Counted from the stretch's first letter, positions 25,910-34,480 are shown. The stretch: 46,788 nt of DNA from SAR324 cluster bacterium (GCA_015231885.1 JADGAT010000038.1:1-46788); one strand, 5' to 3'. Notes: a model not told the origin generated them from the letters alone. Numbers and translations are program-made.

Positions 25910-28129
25910 TTAAATCAAAACACTTGAGGCATTTGCCGTAATGGTCAACGCCTGGAATGCACACTTTCCACAATACCCTTTCACATCGACCAGGTATTTG
26001 ATGGTTTCATTCAGTTGTTCCTGCTCCTTCAAGTTGACATTAGCGGCACTGGTTCCGCTCTTGATCCATCCCAGCAATTTCATATTTTCCCCAGATTTGA
26101 ATTCATTTTCAAAAACAAATTTCTTAATAGCATTTTGATAAGAAGGCTCGTCTGCCAAAATCACAGAATAGTTCACACTGGCAATGGCATCACTCAATTC
26201 TTTTCGAAATACTTCTTTATCAGGAATCCCCAAATACTGCTCTATGGTCTGCATAAACTTTTCATCAGGTTCTACATCGCTCTGGGTCACATCATGCTTC
26301 ACTTTGGTATTATGCGCATACGCACGAGCATGGTCCGTGTATTTTTTCCATGACGTTTCAATTACTGAATCATCGCGCAAAATGGCACTATAGACATCAC
26401 TGGCAATTTGTCCAAAAATCCAGCTTTTGGCTTGTGGAAGGATTCTGTCAACATAATGATTGAGCTTGGTTTTTTGATTAGCAAACGAATCTTTAATTCC
26501 ATTTTCCATCCTGATGTACAAATCCAAAGGAGTCGCACAAGGATTTTCCAGGGCAACCGAGGTGAGCATGGCATGGTCTCCCGATTCCTGCGCCAATTGC
26601 TTGATATTGGCAGCATACTCATTAATCTGAAAATGTTCTGTGTTTTCAAAAACATTTTGGATAAAACGAGGGTCCAAGCCAAATGTTCCTTCCGACGGCT
26701 TGATGAACTCAAACTCATCTAAAATCGCTTTAGCAACATTATTATCCACACCACTATCAGCACGCCCCGCATAAATCAGAGCTTTTTGAAGCAATGTCAA
26801 ATTTGGATTCTGCTTTGACTCATACAAACGGGACATGACCGCAACCAGGCTAAGAAACGTCAAGCTATGAGGCGCAGCATGAGCCTGGTGTTTTTTAGAC
26901 TTACTCCATTTTCGATTCTTATTGGAATAGGTAAATGAATATATTTTCTCTTCCTGATTGTAATCAACTGACAACGGCATTTCAATGAAAGTCGTGCGAG
27001 ACCGTAGAGCCTCAAATGATTCATTCCCCATGAACATATTGAATTCATGGAAATTCGTGTGCCCAATGATCACTCCATTGAAGGGGAGAGGCGGTTGCCC
27101 TTCCGGTTTGAAGAAACGATCCTGGGTGGCAAACAGCATTTCATATAAGAATTTATCAGAAAGCTTCAAAATTTCATGAATTTCCACCAGTCCATTTGCT
27201 CCCGTACATAACTCTCCTTTATAATCATGAACCAAAGGGTGCGATTCACTGCCAAAACGAGGTAAGAGACTATAATCAATATTTCCAACCAGAGAACCGG
27301 CTTCCTGACTTTTTTCATCCCGGGGAGTGTAAGAGCCAATACCTGTTTTTGTTTTGGCATCATATACCATTCTTTTCACTTTGACATAAGGCAGCATTTC
27401 TAGAAAGCTCAGTCCTTTTGAAAACATAAAATCTTTAAGCACATAATCAGCATAAGGTGAAATAGTTCCCGTAATTTTGATTTTATATTCGTTGTCATAG
27501 TGAGAATGTTTAGCAAGCCATTCCGCAATCACTTCCTGGTCAATCTGGGCAGTCAAACGATCTTCAAAATCCTTGCGAACGGCTTCCGGGATAACTTGTA
27601 ATGGTTTTTCAAAGAGAGGGCTTTGTAAATAATAAATACCATCTTCTTCAAAAAGGGATCGATCTTTCAGGCGGTCATCCACTGTTGGCAATAGCATGGT
27701 ATATGTTTTTCCTGCATCCGATTTTGAGTAAGTATTCAGAGCCAGTTTAATACCATCCATAGAACGTGATTTTGCCGCTCCAGGGGGTCCCAATAAAATC
27801 CACAAACGTTTGGAAGCCTCTAAACCACGACTGGCATTATCAATCTTTTCCACCAAGTTTTCTTTGGCTTTCTGCTGTCCAAAAACCACATAGGGCCCCA
27901 CCATACCTGGCGCTTCAAAAAAATCATAGCGGTGCTTCACGGGTTTCCCAACTGTAATCGAGTGCTCCACCCCACAGGACAACATCATATCGTGTAAAAG
28001 CTGAAAGGTGTTGCGAGCAACCCATGGCTCTCCTTTAATCACATCCAAATATTCCTCAAAGGTAAGAATCTCCTCAGAAATGTCTTGCTCCAGTGCAGAA
28101 TCCAATAAGCTTTCTAATCCTCCATCCAT
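25910..28129 (-). CDS. prkA: PrkA (YeaG-like) AAA+ serine protein kinase
   Basis: The 739-residue protein has the PrkA AAA domain with Walker A GPPGAAKS at 114-121 and a C-terminal PrkA kinase-like domain. Recognisable segments are VVFGQQKAKENLVEKID, DYSLLPRFGSESHPLVHDYKG, NGLVEIHEILKLSDKFLYEML, TQDRFFKPEGQPPLPFNGVII and IGHTNFHEF. An AGGAG site about 5 bases before the ATG at 28129 sets the start. It is the first gene of prkA-yeaH-spoVR-prkA2. The role is a stress or starvation kinase; regulation is likely at the start region beside the inverted-repeat element at 28208-28303. Confidence 0.9.
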   Translation of the reverse strand: MDGGLESLLDSALEQDISEEILTFEEYLDVIKGEPWVARNTFQLLHDMMLSCGVEHSITVGKPVKHRYDFFEAPGMVGPYVVFGQQKAKENLVEKIDNASRGLEASKRLWILLGPPGAAKSRSMDGIKLALNTYSKSDAGKTYTMLLPTVDDRLKDRSLFEEDGIYYLQSPLFEKPLQVIPEAVRKDFEDRLTAQIDQEVIAEWLAKHSHYDNEYKIKITGTISPYADYVLKDFMFSKGLSFLEMLPYVKVKRMVYDAKTKTGIGSYTPRDEKSQEAGSLVGNIDYSLLPRFGSESHPLVHDYKGELCTGANGLVEIHEILKLSDKFLYEMLFATQDRFFKPEGQPPLPFNGVIIGHTNFHEFNMFMGNESFEALRSRTTFIEMPLSVDYNQEEKIYSFTYSNKNRKWSKSKKHQAHAAPHSLTFLSLVAVMSRLYESKQNPNLTLLQKALIYAGRADSGVDNNVAKAILDEFEFIKPSEGTFGLDPRFIQNVFENTEHFQINEYAANIKQLAQESGDHAMLTSVALENPCATPLDLYIRMENGIKDSFANQKTKLNHYVDRILPQAKSWIFGQIASDVYSAILRDDSVIETSWKKYTDHARAYAHNTKVKHDVTQSDVEPDEKFMQTIEQYLGIPDKEVFRKELSDAIASVNYSVILADEPSYQNAIKKFVFENEFKSGENMKLLGWIKSGTSAANVNLKEQEQLNETIKYLVDVKGYCGKCAFQALTITANASSVLI

Positions 28130-28207
28130 ACATGCTCCTGATTTAAGGTGTGTGTTTCAACTACGTAATTGAGCCGCCATACTTATTATCCTGTGATTTT
28201 CTATTTT

Positions 28208-28303
28208 TGTCATTCCGTGCTCGACTGGTGAACCAGCTAGGCCGAAATCCAGAGTATGCTGAGTTACTCGTCACCTGGATACCGAATCAAGTCCTGCATG
28301 ACA
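28208..28303. repeat. Inverted-repeat element (about 96 bp)
   Basis: The ends are inverted: TGTCATTCCG at 28208-28217 and its imperfect mirror ending ATGACA at 28298-28303. ATCCAG at 28247-28252 pairs with CTGGAT at 28275-28280, and an inner palindrome CTGGT-GA-ACCAG lies at 28225-28236. Elements with a TGTCATTCC...GGAATGACA outline are common dispersed palindromes in many proteobacteria and related bacteria. It could fold as RNA or DNA. It lies in the gap between the duplicated-domain gene and the prkA operon. Confidence 0.65.
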
Positions 28304-28324
28304 TGAGAATTGACGACACTTGAT

Positions 28325-29125
28325 TTATAAAGAATGTATCTCCGAAACAGACGGCAAGTTTGCATCACTCAGTATTTGGTCTGCCTCTTCTAATGAATAA
28401 GCAACCTTCGATAAATAACCTGCCTGGTTTGACTTCTGATCAAAAAGTATGGCCCGTCTCTCATCAGACATCGACTGCTGGTGAATGACTCGTACAGCAG
28501 CTCTCAACCCGTTCGCTTTAATGAGTTTCATGATAGGAGTTAACTCATCAATGGCTTCTTTTTCAAAAAACTCAACCTCCTGCAAATTCACAACCATATC
28601 AAATCCGGGATTCAACCGTTTTAATACCACTTTTATTTCTTTGGTCAACCATCGAACTTGCTCTGTCGTCATTGTTTTCATATAGATCACATACAAACGA
28701 TTTTTTGAAGAGTCCACATACAGTCCAAAATTTTCCCTGGCAGTCTTTTCTAAATCGTCCAATATCTTTTCAGCATCTTCTACAGAATAGACCATTGTCC
28801 CTGTGAAACCCGCAACTACTGACTTTCTGTCAAAACGCAAAGCAAGGTTCCTCCCCTGATCTGAATCGGCAATCACACGAATTACTTTTTTTACTCCTCT
28901 TGAAATGAGTATTCTCATGCTGGGGATCAATGCTTGATCAATGCCCATCCCCAAGCGACCTGCTTCCAACAAATTATTAATCACACTAAAACCAGGCTCC
29001 AATTTTTGGACCTCTGTATCCAATTCATCTAAAAACTCTTCAATATATTCAACATCAACATCATCTTGAAATAAAATGTACAAACGATTTTTCTCAAGAT
29101 CTGCTCTCATTTGATACATAATCAT
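28325..29125 (-). CDS. Protein of two tandem STAS/SpoIIAA-like repeats
   Basis: This 266-residue protein is an internal duplication. Repeat 1 (about 8-125) and repeat 2 (about 138-255) both begin with KNRLYI, have PGFxxV about 40 residues later, a GxxxxxRVI strand, then FDxKSxxAGF/Y and YSxEEA/DA helices at the end. The beta-alpha alternation and size recall SpoIIAA-like STAS domains, but I found no D-S-x-G switch. The start is coupled to topB: ATG 29125 overlaps the topB stop by 4 bases (an alternative ATG is at 29119). Function is unknown. The inverted-repeat element lies just downstream. Confidence 0.65.
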   Translation of the reverse strand: MIMYQMRADLEKNRLYILFQDDVDVEYIEEFLDELDTEVQKLEPGFSVINNLLEAGRLGMGIDQALIPSMRILISRGVKKVIRVIADSDQGRNLALRFDRKSVVAGFTGTMVYSVEDAEKILDDLEKTARENFGLYVDSSKNRLYVIYMKTMTTEQVRWLTKEIKVVLKRLNPGFDMVVNLQEVEFFEKEAIDELTPIMKLIKANGLRAAVRVIHQQSMSDERRAILFDQKSNQAGYLSKVAYSLEEADQILSDANLPSVSEIHSL

Positions 29126-31224
29126 TCTTTGTCAAAAAGGTATTCCATTTCAAAACGGTCATTTAAATGCAATGCCGCACTGAATGGTTTACTGTAATTG
29201 CTTGTAAAGCCATCGATCACAGGAGTTTGTTTACCATCTAATAATAGTTTTGCATAGATTTCTGATATTTTTTTTCCTCCCCGTGTATACCATATTCTAA
29301 AATCACACGCCCCATCTTTAGATCTCCAATTAGAGCAACCCCAAGCTCTTTTTCCAGCAATTACCTGGCCTTGCCCGCATTTAGGACAGCTTCCTAAAAT
29401 TTTCCTTTGGCTGGAACGAGCCGTTAAGCTGATCGGAACTGTCGAAAAGTCATTTTTGACTTCTTCAATAATTTGAGAAACAAACTGCTTCATATCTGCT
29501 AAAAAGTCTTCTGCCAGGATTGTACCCGTTTCAATTTGGCGCAGACATTTTTCCCAAGCACCTGTCATTTCAGCACTTTTCAACGTATCATTTTGAATCA
29601 ATCCTATCAAATCAATTCCTTTTTGGGTTGGCATCAATATTTTTTTTTGACGCATAATATAGCCACGTTTCAGCAATGTTTCTAAAATGGAGGCTCTTGT
29701 TGCAGGTCGGCCAATCCCATTTTCTTTCATCAGCTGCTGCAATTCTTCATCCTCCACTGTTTTTCCTGCCATTTCCATCGCATGCAGTAATGTCGCTTCG
29801 GTATAGGGACGAGGAGGGCGCGTTGTTTTTTGTTCCAGATCAGGACGGTGGGAACCCGATTCGCCTTCTTCAAAAACAGGCAAGGATTGGGTTGATTCAT
29901 CCTTCGACAAATGCTTTTCTTCAGGCACATCTTTACCATAAACAGACCTCCAGCCTGGATCAAGGATCTGCTTTCCCGTTGCTTTGAACCGATGTTCCTG
30001 AATATCCGCAAGCACTCGTGTCTGAGAAATAATACATTCTGGATAAAAGGCGGCAACCAATCGTTTGGCAATCAAATCATACAGTTTCCATTCAGAATCA
30101 GGTAAATGCTGAAATAATTTACCAGTTGGAATGATCGCATGGTGATCAGTCACCTTGAGATCATTAAAAATCCGTGAAGATTTTTTAAGTGGTTGCTGTA
30201 ATAAAGGTTCTATAAAAATTTGATAAGCAATCAAACCTTCTAAAATAGCAGGTATTTTCGGATAAAGATCTTGTGTTAAATATCGGGTATCAACACGCGG
30301 ATAGGTTATTAATTTTTTTTCATAAAGGGATTGCAGAGTTTTCAAAGTATAGTCTGCAGTAAAAGAAAACTTGCGATTCCCTTCCATTTGCAGAGTCGTT
30401 AGATCATACAACAGCGGAGGAAACTCTTTTCCTTGACTGGTTGTGTTCGAATGAATGGTCAGAGGACTCCCCAATATTGTTTGAAGAACGGCTTCTCCTT
30501 TTTCTATTTTATCGAATTTTCCTTCTGCACATTGAAAAATCACGTTCCGGTACGTTGTTTTCAAATGCCAATACAGCTCAGGCTGGAACTGAGAAATTGT
30601 GCAATGGCGCTCCACCACCATTGCCAAGGTTGGCGTTTGCACTCGCCCAATGGACAACACCCCTTTTTGATACTGACCGTATTTTTTGGTAAATAGGCGG
30701 GTCGCATTCATACCAAGGAGCCAATCACAAATTGCTCGGGAACGTCCTGCTTCATAAAGTGAATCAAATTCTGAACTATCCCTAAGGTTGCTAAACCCCT
30801 GGTGAATTGCTTCTTCTGTCAACGAAGAAATCCATAACCGTTTGAATGGTTTTTTGCAGCCTGATAATTCCATGACCCAACGTTGAATAAGTTCCCCTTC
30901 CTGTCCGGCATCACAACACCCAATCACCTCATCTGAATCCTGAATTAACTCTCGAATTACTTTGAATTGCTCCTGTTGCCCCTTTCCTGAAATCAGCTTC
31001 AGCTCAAAGATTTCTGGAAAAATTGGCAGTGCGTCCATATCCCATTTTTTCCATGAAGACAAATAATCACCGGGTTCCTTCAACTGACACAAATGCCCCA
31101 AACACCATGTCACCTGGAATCCATTCCCCTCATAATACCCTCTCTTTTTAGCTGTTGCACCAATAGCAGAAGCAACTTCACGAGCCACCGATGGTTTTTC
31201 GGCAATGCAAACCTTTTTGCCCAT
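29122..31224 (-). CDS. topB: DNA topoisomerase III
   Basis: This is a type IA topoisomerase that decatenates and relaxes negatively supercoiled DNA through a covalent 5'-phosphotyrosine. The TOPRIM domain (1-150) has IAEKPSVA with Glu9 and CDAGQEGELI at about 104-113. The catalytic Tyr308 lies in ITYPRVDTRYL. Further conserved text includes RPYTEATLLHAMEMAG, GIGRPATRASI and the RAICDWLLGMNATRLFT hinge. A C-terminal zinc ribbon (about 600-645) carries CPKC...CSNW...C. The 700-residue length is typical. The second acidic residue of the TOPRIM DxD is Gly (DAGQEGE), a variation seen in many bacterial TopB homologues. The ATG at 31224 starts MGKKVCIAEKPSVA. Confidence 0.95.
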   Translation of the reverse strand: MGKKVCIAEKPSVAREVASAIGATAKKRGYYEGNGFQVTWCLGHLCQLKEPGDYLSSWKKWDMDALPIFPEIFELKLISGKGQQEQFKVIRELIQDSDEVIGCCDAGQEGELIQRWVMELSGCKKPFKRLWISSLTEEAIHQGFSNLRDSSEFDSLYEAGRSRAICDWLLGMNATRLFTKKYGQYQKGVLSIGRVQTPTLAMVVERHCTISQFQPELYWHLKTTYRNVIFQCAEGKFDKIEKGEAVLQTILGSPLTIHSNTTSQGKEFPPLLYDLTTLQMEGNRKFSFTADYTLKTLQSLYEKKLITYPRVDTRYLTQDLYPKIPAILEGLIAYQIFIEPLLQQPLKKSSRIFNDLKVTDHHAIIPTGKLFQHLPDSEWKLYDLIAKRLVAAFYPECIISQTRVLADIQEHRFKATGKQILDPGWRSVYGKDVPEEKHLSKDESTQSLPVFEEGESGSHRPDLEQKTTRPPRPYTEATLLHAMEMAGKTVEDEELQQLMKENGIGRPATRASILETLLKRGYIMRQKKILMPTQKGIDLIGLIQNDTLKSAEMTGAWEKCLRQIETGTILAEDFLADMKQFVSQIIEEVKNDFSTVPISLTARSSQRKILGSCPKCGQGQVIAGKRAWGCSNWRSKDGACDFRIWYTRGGKKISEIYAKLLLDGKQTPVIDGFTSNYSKPFSAALHLNDRFEMEYLFDKE

Positions 31225-31405
31225 ACATGTTTTATGTATTGGAGGAACAATTATTCCAACTCATGGAAGGACGCTGAAATAGACCAAATCCTATACCCAA
31301 AAGCAGCAGATATTAGATACTCCAGATAATTTCTATTTTGGAATTGTTTTTGCTTAAGGAATTGACATATATTTAGAACATGAATTCCTGAACAAAGGTC
31401 TATCA

Positions 31406-32815
31406 ATGGGACACAAAAAACAACATTTGATGCTACATTCCGTTATGGAGGGATCTTCTCTGCTAGAAACTCCCACAGGTTCCACGCTATTTGGCTGTCC
31501 CCCTGAGATTCTGAAACAAATTTTGTTTCAGAAACTCCCCATTCCCAACAGCATTGTTTTACCAGCAAAGCTATATCGAAGACACTGTTCCCAAGCAGCC
31601 ATCGAATTTGTGTTTTTTTATTACCTGTTTATTCATAATGGCTTAGAAAAATATGGCAAGTTCCGTATTTTTGGAACAAACTCACAGTGCCGATTATTGA
31701 AAGAATCCATACGTATTGTACTGATAGGACCAACAGAAAAGGAAATTTGCGAGCAGGGCATGCCAAAACAGCTGGCGGTTCAGTTATCAAAAGAAATGCA
31801 ATACATGGCATTACAGAATCCCAAAACCAACCAAAACTATACGGTCGATGAAGTTTTAGATTGGAATGTGCTGGAAGTAGGACAGCAGTCTCCCCTTTAC
31901 CCCACAACCAAAGATTTTTCAGAAATTCAGTTAAAGCGCAAAGGAAAATCCGCCTATCAGGTGGTCACTGCCAAAAAATCGATAGACATCAACCTTTCCT
32001 TTAGAAAAAAACAGCACCCCGTCTATCCAATACAACACAAAGCGGCTAAGCGTACACCCGATCAACTCAGCCTGACGATACTGGGAAATAGTGATGGATT
32101 TGACCCCAAAAACCCTGCCAATGGTTACTTATTCAATTTCAACAATCGTCTGGGAATCTGGGATTGCCCCAACTATTTACATGTTCAGCTCAAAAAGCTG
32201 AAAATAAAGTTTGATCAAATCGAAGCTATTGTTTTATCTCATGTCCATGAAGACCATCTCGATGTTGCCGAATCTATTCGAAAAGATAACCCCATTGACC
32301 TTTTTTGTACGCCAGAAGTTTACTATAGCTTTCTGCTCAAAGTACAAGCACTCATGAACTGCAGCCATCAAAAAGCAAAAAAATACCACCGATGGCATCC
32401 AATCAGTATTGACAAACCTTATTCGATTTTAGGTGCTTCTTTCCAATTCTTTTACTCAGTGCATGCCATTCCGGCAGTGGGGAGCCACATTACGGTAGGC
32501 CCTAAAAATCAGAAAAAAACGATTCTTATTTCGGGAGATCATGCCCCTTTCGGACTGATAAGAGAGATGAAGGAGGCAGGAGTACTGCCTGAAACAAGAT
32601 TTAATGAAGCAATTAACCTGATTCAAGGTCATGAGGATCTGATACTAATTGATGCTGGCGGAGGCACCATACATGGGAATTATGAAGATTACCTACAGAC
32701 TGAGAAATCTATTCATTTCATGCACACTGGAGAGCTTCCCATCAAGTTGCCTGAATCCAAAAGCCTTGTCAAGCATGGCCAAGTCATTGACCTGAATTCG
32801 TTGTCTTCCTATTAA
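31406..32815 (+). CDS. Tandem metallo-beta-lactamase-fold protein, second domain catalytic
   Basis: The 469-residue protein is cytoplasmic, with no signal peptide. The second domain (about 220-440) has the full metal-site series: His279-Val-His281-Glu-Asp283-His284, His353 in SVHAIPA, Asp378 in ISGDHAP, and His423 or His440. The first half (about 10-130) starts with the same fold signature (GSSLLETPTGSTLFGC) and a helix, but has no HxHxDH, so it looks like a non-catalytic copy. The substrate is unknown: phosphodiester, thiolester or cyclic nucleotide hydrolysis are all possible. AAAGGT precedes the ATG. It is divergent from topB, with 181 bp between. Confidence 0.75.
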   Translation: MGHKKQHLMLHSVMEGSSLLETPTGSTLFGCPPEILKQILFQKLPIPNSIVLPAKLYRRHCSQAAIEFVFFYYLFIHNGLEKYGKFRIFGTNSQCRLLKESIRIVLIGPTEKEICEQGMPKQLAVQLSKEMQYMALQNPKTNQNYTVDEVLDWNVLEVGQQSPLYPTTKDFSEIQLKRKGKSAYQVVTAKKSIDINLSFRKKQHPVYPIQHKAAKRTPDQLSLTILGNSDGFDPKNPANGYLFNFNNRLGIWDCPNYLHVQLKKLKIKFDQIEAIVLSHVHEDHLDVAESIRKDNPIDLFCTPEVYYSFLLKVQALMNCSHQKAKKYHRWHPISIDKPYSILGASFQFFYSVHAIPAVGSHITVGPKNQKKTILISGDHAPFGLIREMKEAGVLPETRFNEAINLIQGHEDLILIDAGGGTIHGNYEDYLQTEKSIHFMHTGELPIKLPESKSLVKHGQVIDLNSLSSY

Positions 32816-32876
32816 TAAGAGACTCCAAATTCGTGCTGCTGTGTCCGAAAGTAAAAAACGAAATCAAAGGAATACT

Positions 32877-33239
32877 ATGAAAAAGATCCTATTTATCCTG
32901 GCTGTAGGAGCCCTTGGTGTTGCCGTACTAATGGCCATCAATCCTGAATTTCGCTCCAAGATGGAGGGTTTGTGGGATAATCGGGAAGATGCCATCGAAG
33001 ATCTCCAAAAAACACAAGAAAAGGCCTTAGAAACAATGAAACAGTTGAAAGAAGTGAGTGGAGAAGCACTCGAGAAAAGTAAAAAGGCCTTGGATGAGAT
33101 AGAGCAGCTGCAAGAGGTCAGCCGTGAAGTTTTTGAAAAAAGTCAAGAAGCGGTGGACCAACTAAAAGAAGCTGCCAAAGATACCTTGGAAAAAGCGAAA
33201 GACGCGACTTCCAATGTAGGAGAACGCTTAAATAATTAG
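32877..33239 (+). CDS. Membrane-anchored coiled-coil protein
   Basis: I choose the ATG at 32877 with AAGGA upstream; a GTG at 32841 in the same frame has no ribosome-binding site. The 120-residue protein has one hydrophobic N-terminal helix (about 3-20) and then a highly charged amphipathic helix of heptads. Three near-repeats begin QLKEVS, QLQEVS and QLKEAA, each followed by EKS/EKA and KKALD/QEAVD/KDATS. This resembles apolipoprotein-like or phasin-like coiled coils, suggesting membrane or surface association. Function is unknown. It may be co-transcribed with the upstream metallo-beta-lactamase gene (61 bp). Confidence 0.65.
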   Translation: MKKILFILAVGALGVAVLMAINPEFRSKMEGLWDNREDAIEDLQKTQEKALETMKQLKEVSGEALEKSKKALDEIEQLQEVSREVFEKSQEAVDQLKEAAKDTLEKAKDATSNVGERLNN

Positions 33240-33263
33240 TGATGATTTTAACCTTTGACTAGG

Positions 33264-33292
33264 TTGACAAATTCTCCGAAAACAAGTAGGCT
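33264..33292 (+). promoter_or_regulatory. Probable sigma-70 promoter of tRNA-Thr
   Basis: A perfect TTGACA (-35) at 33264-33269 is followed 17 bases later by TAGGCT (-10) at 33287-33292. Transcription would begin close to the mature tRNA 5' end at 33301. Confidence 0.5.
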
Positions 33293-33300
33293 TTTTGAAA

Positions 33301-33376
33301 GCCCATGTAGCTCAGCTGGTAGAGCAGCTCATTCGTAACGAGCAGGTCGCAGGTTCAAGTCCCGTCGTGGGCTCCA
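33301..33376 (+). tRNA. tRNA-Thr (anticodon CGU)
   Basis: The 76 bases fold as a standard cloverleaf with encoded CCA. The acceptor stem GCCCATG pairs with CGTGGGC, the D stem GCTC pairs with GAGC, and the D loop is AGCTGGTA. The anticodon loop is TTCGTAA with CGU at 34-36, and the T loop is TTCAAGT. The anticodon stem has A31 opposite C39 and the T stem has an A-C mismatch, both unusual. The sequence otherwise resembles bacterial tRNA-Thr(CGU), reading ACG codons. Confidence 0.9.
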
Positions 33377-33430
33377 TGATTATTTAGGTTACCATCTCCT
33401 TTCTTTCACCAACCATTGCACATTACTTCA

Positions 33431-33895
33431 ATGTTTGAATTTCTGCGTAAAATTATGAATTTACTTTTTATTTCTAAAGGAAAAGAAATCAAAACATATA
33501 AATCGGCCTGCGATGACTTAGTCAATAAATACGAAATCTTGCTCAAACAAATCTCTGAATACATGCAAGAAAATCAACTGCCCTTGCGAACTTTTGAACA
33601 AAACGGTCACATCCCTGAAAATGATTTTCCTGAAGACTTCCATTTGAATACATTTTCACTGCTCACCATCAAAGATCAATTGGTTGAAATCACGCACGAA
33701 TGTGAAGACTTACTCAACCAGGGCAGCAGTCGCTTATCCAATTATTCTTCACATGAACAAACGATAAAAACTCTGCTGACTCAGCTACGGGAACTTCGAA
33801 AATATTCTGAACAAATTGAAGGAGCCCTGGGAGAATTTGAAGATAAGCTTTTAAAAATGGAAGAAGTGTTAGCAGAAAATTCACTGTGCAATTAA
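33431..33895 (+). CDS. Small helical protein of unknown function
   Basis: The start is uncertain: ATG 33431 and ATG 33452 are both possible, and a TTG at 33416 was considered and rejected. About 154 residues from 33431. It has a short hydrophobic N-terminus (FLRKIMNLLFI) and then long helices with charged heptads, for example YSEQIEGALGEFEDKLLKMEEVL. I do not recognise the family. It is 54 bases downstream of the tRNA and is followed by the dispersed repeat. Confidence 0.5.
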   Translation: MFEFLRKIMNLLFISKGKEIKTYKSACDDLVNKYEILLKQISEYMQENQLPLRTFEQNGHIPENDFPEDFHLNTFSLLTIKDQLVEITHECEDLLNQGSSRLSNYSSHEQTIKTLLTQLRELRKYSEQIEGALGEFEDKLLKMEEVLAENSLCN

Positions 33896-34014
33896 AAAGA
33901 CAGCAAACTTCTACTTGTCAATATTCTTTGGACATATCCTACCCGCTGCAATCCACAATAATTATTTGACAAGGTCTCCTATCCTAAACAATCATATTTT
34001 AGAAATGTTCAAAC

Positions 34015-34160
34015 AATAACTTACCCAACCTACTTGTCTTTTCAACAATCTTCTGCGTTGCTGTACCGATTACATAGCAAGCTATGCGCCCGATAAAACG
34101 CCTTGAACCTCGATGAAAATCCTGCGTAACTTTCGCATGTTATTATTTTCGCATTCCTTA
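34015..34160 (+). repeat. Dispersed repeat copy A (about 146 bp)
   Basis: This is about 90 percent identical to bases 40483-40627. Shared blocks include TTCTGCGTTGC, the palindrome CATAGC..GCTATGCG, and GCCTTGAACCTCGATGAAAA followed by TCCTGCGTAACTTTC. The palindrome has a 6-bp stem, and its loop changes from 2 to 3 bases between copies. Similar TTCTGCGTTGC...GCGTAACTTTC sequences are widespread dispersed repeats in bacterial genomes. No coding frame is conserved. Confidence 0.8.
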
Positions 34161-34219
34161 TTATTATTACATCCAAAATTCGCTGGAACCACCTGTTATT
34201 TGATACTGATTCAAATACA

Positions 34220-34480
34220 TTATGGGTGTTTGTTTTTTTGAAAAAGCAGTCTTTCCCGAATCTTCACATAAGATTTCCCAACCGCTTTTGCATATGGCTG
34301 GGAGATATGCATCACATCGGATACTAAATTTTTGTTCGATAAATTCCAATTTTTTGGTATATCTTCACGATACAAACGGTTCAGGTCTTTTTGAAATTTT
34401 ACACACTCTTTTGCAAAAAAATCTGAAACCTGTATAGTGGCTAAACTCATCCAGTTTTGAGGTTTTGATGAAGTTTTCAT
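34220..34480 (-). CDS. Small protein, unknown function
   Basis: The 86-residue protein starts MKTSSKPQNWMSLATIQVSD and ends with a basic tail. A strong ribosome-binding site (GAGAGGAAC) sits 4-5 bases before the ATG at 34480. It has no signal peptide or recognisable motif. A shorter overlapping ORF in another frame (34167-34349) lacks a site and looks like a shadow. Divergent from the receiver protein, with 164 bp between. It lies just beyond repeat copy A. Confidence 0.5.
   Translation of the reverse strand: MKTSSKPQNWMSLATIQVSDFFAKECVKFQKDLNRLYREDIPKNWNLSNKNLVSDVMHISQPYAKAVGKSYVKIRERLLFQKNKHP

Noticed and set aside
29122..31224. Loss of the TOPRIM acidic residue in topoisomerase III
   Set aside because: DAGQEGE-type motifs occur in many functional TopB homologues, so the change is probably normal for this group.
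32841..32876. GTG start for the coiled-coil protein
   Set aside because: It has no ribosome-binding site, whereas ATG 32877 has AAGGA.
34167..34349. Minus-strand ORF of 60 residues
   Set aside because: It overlaps the better-supported 34220-34480 gene and lacks a ribosome-binding site.
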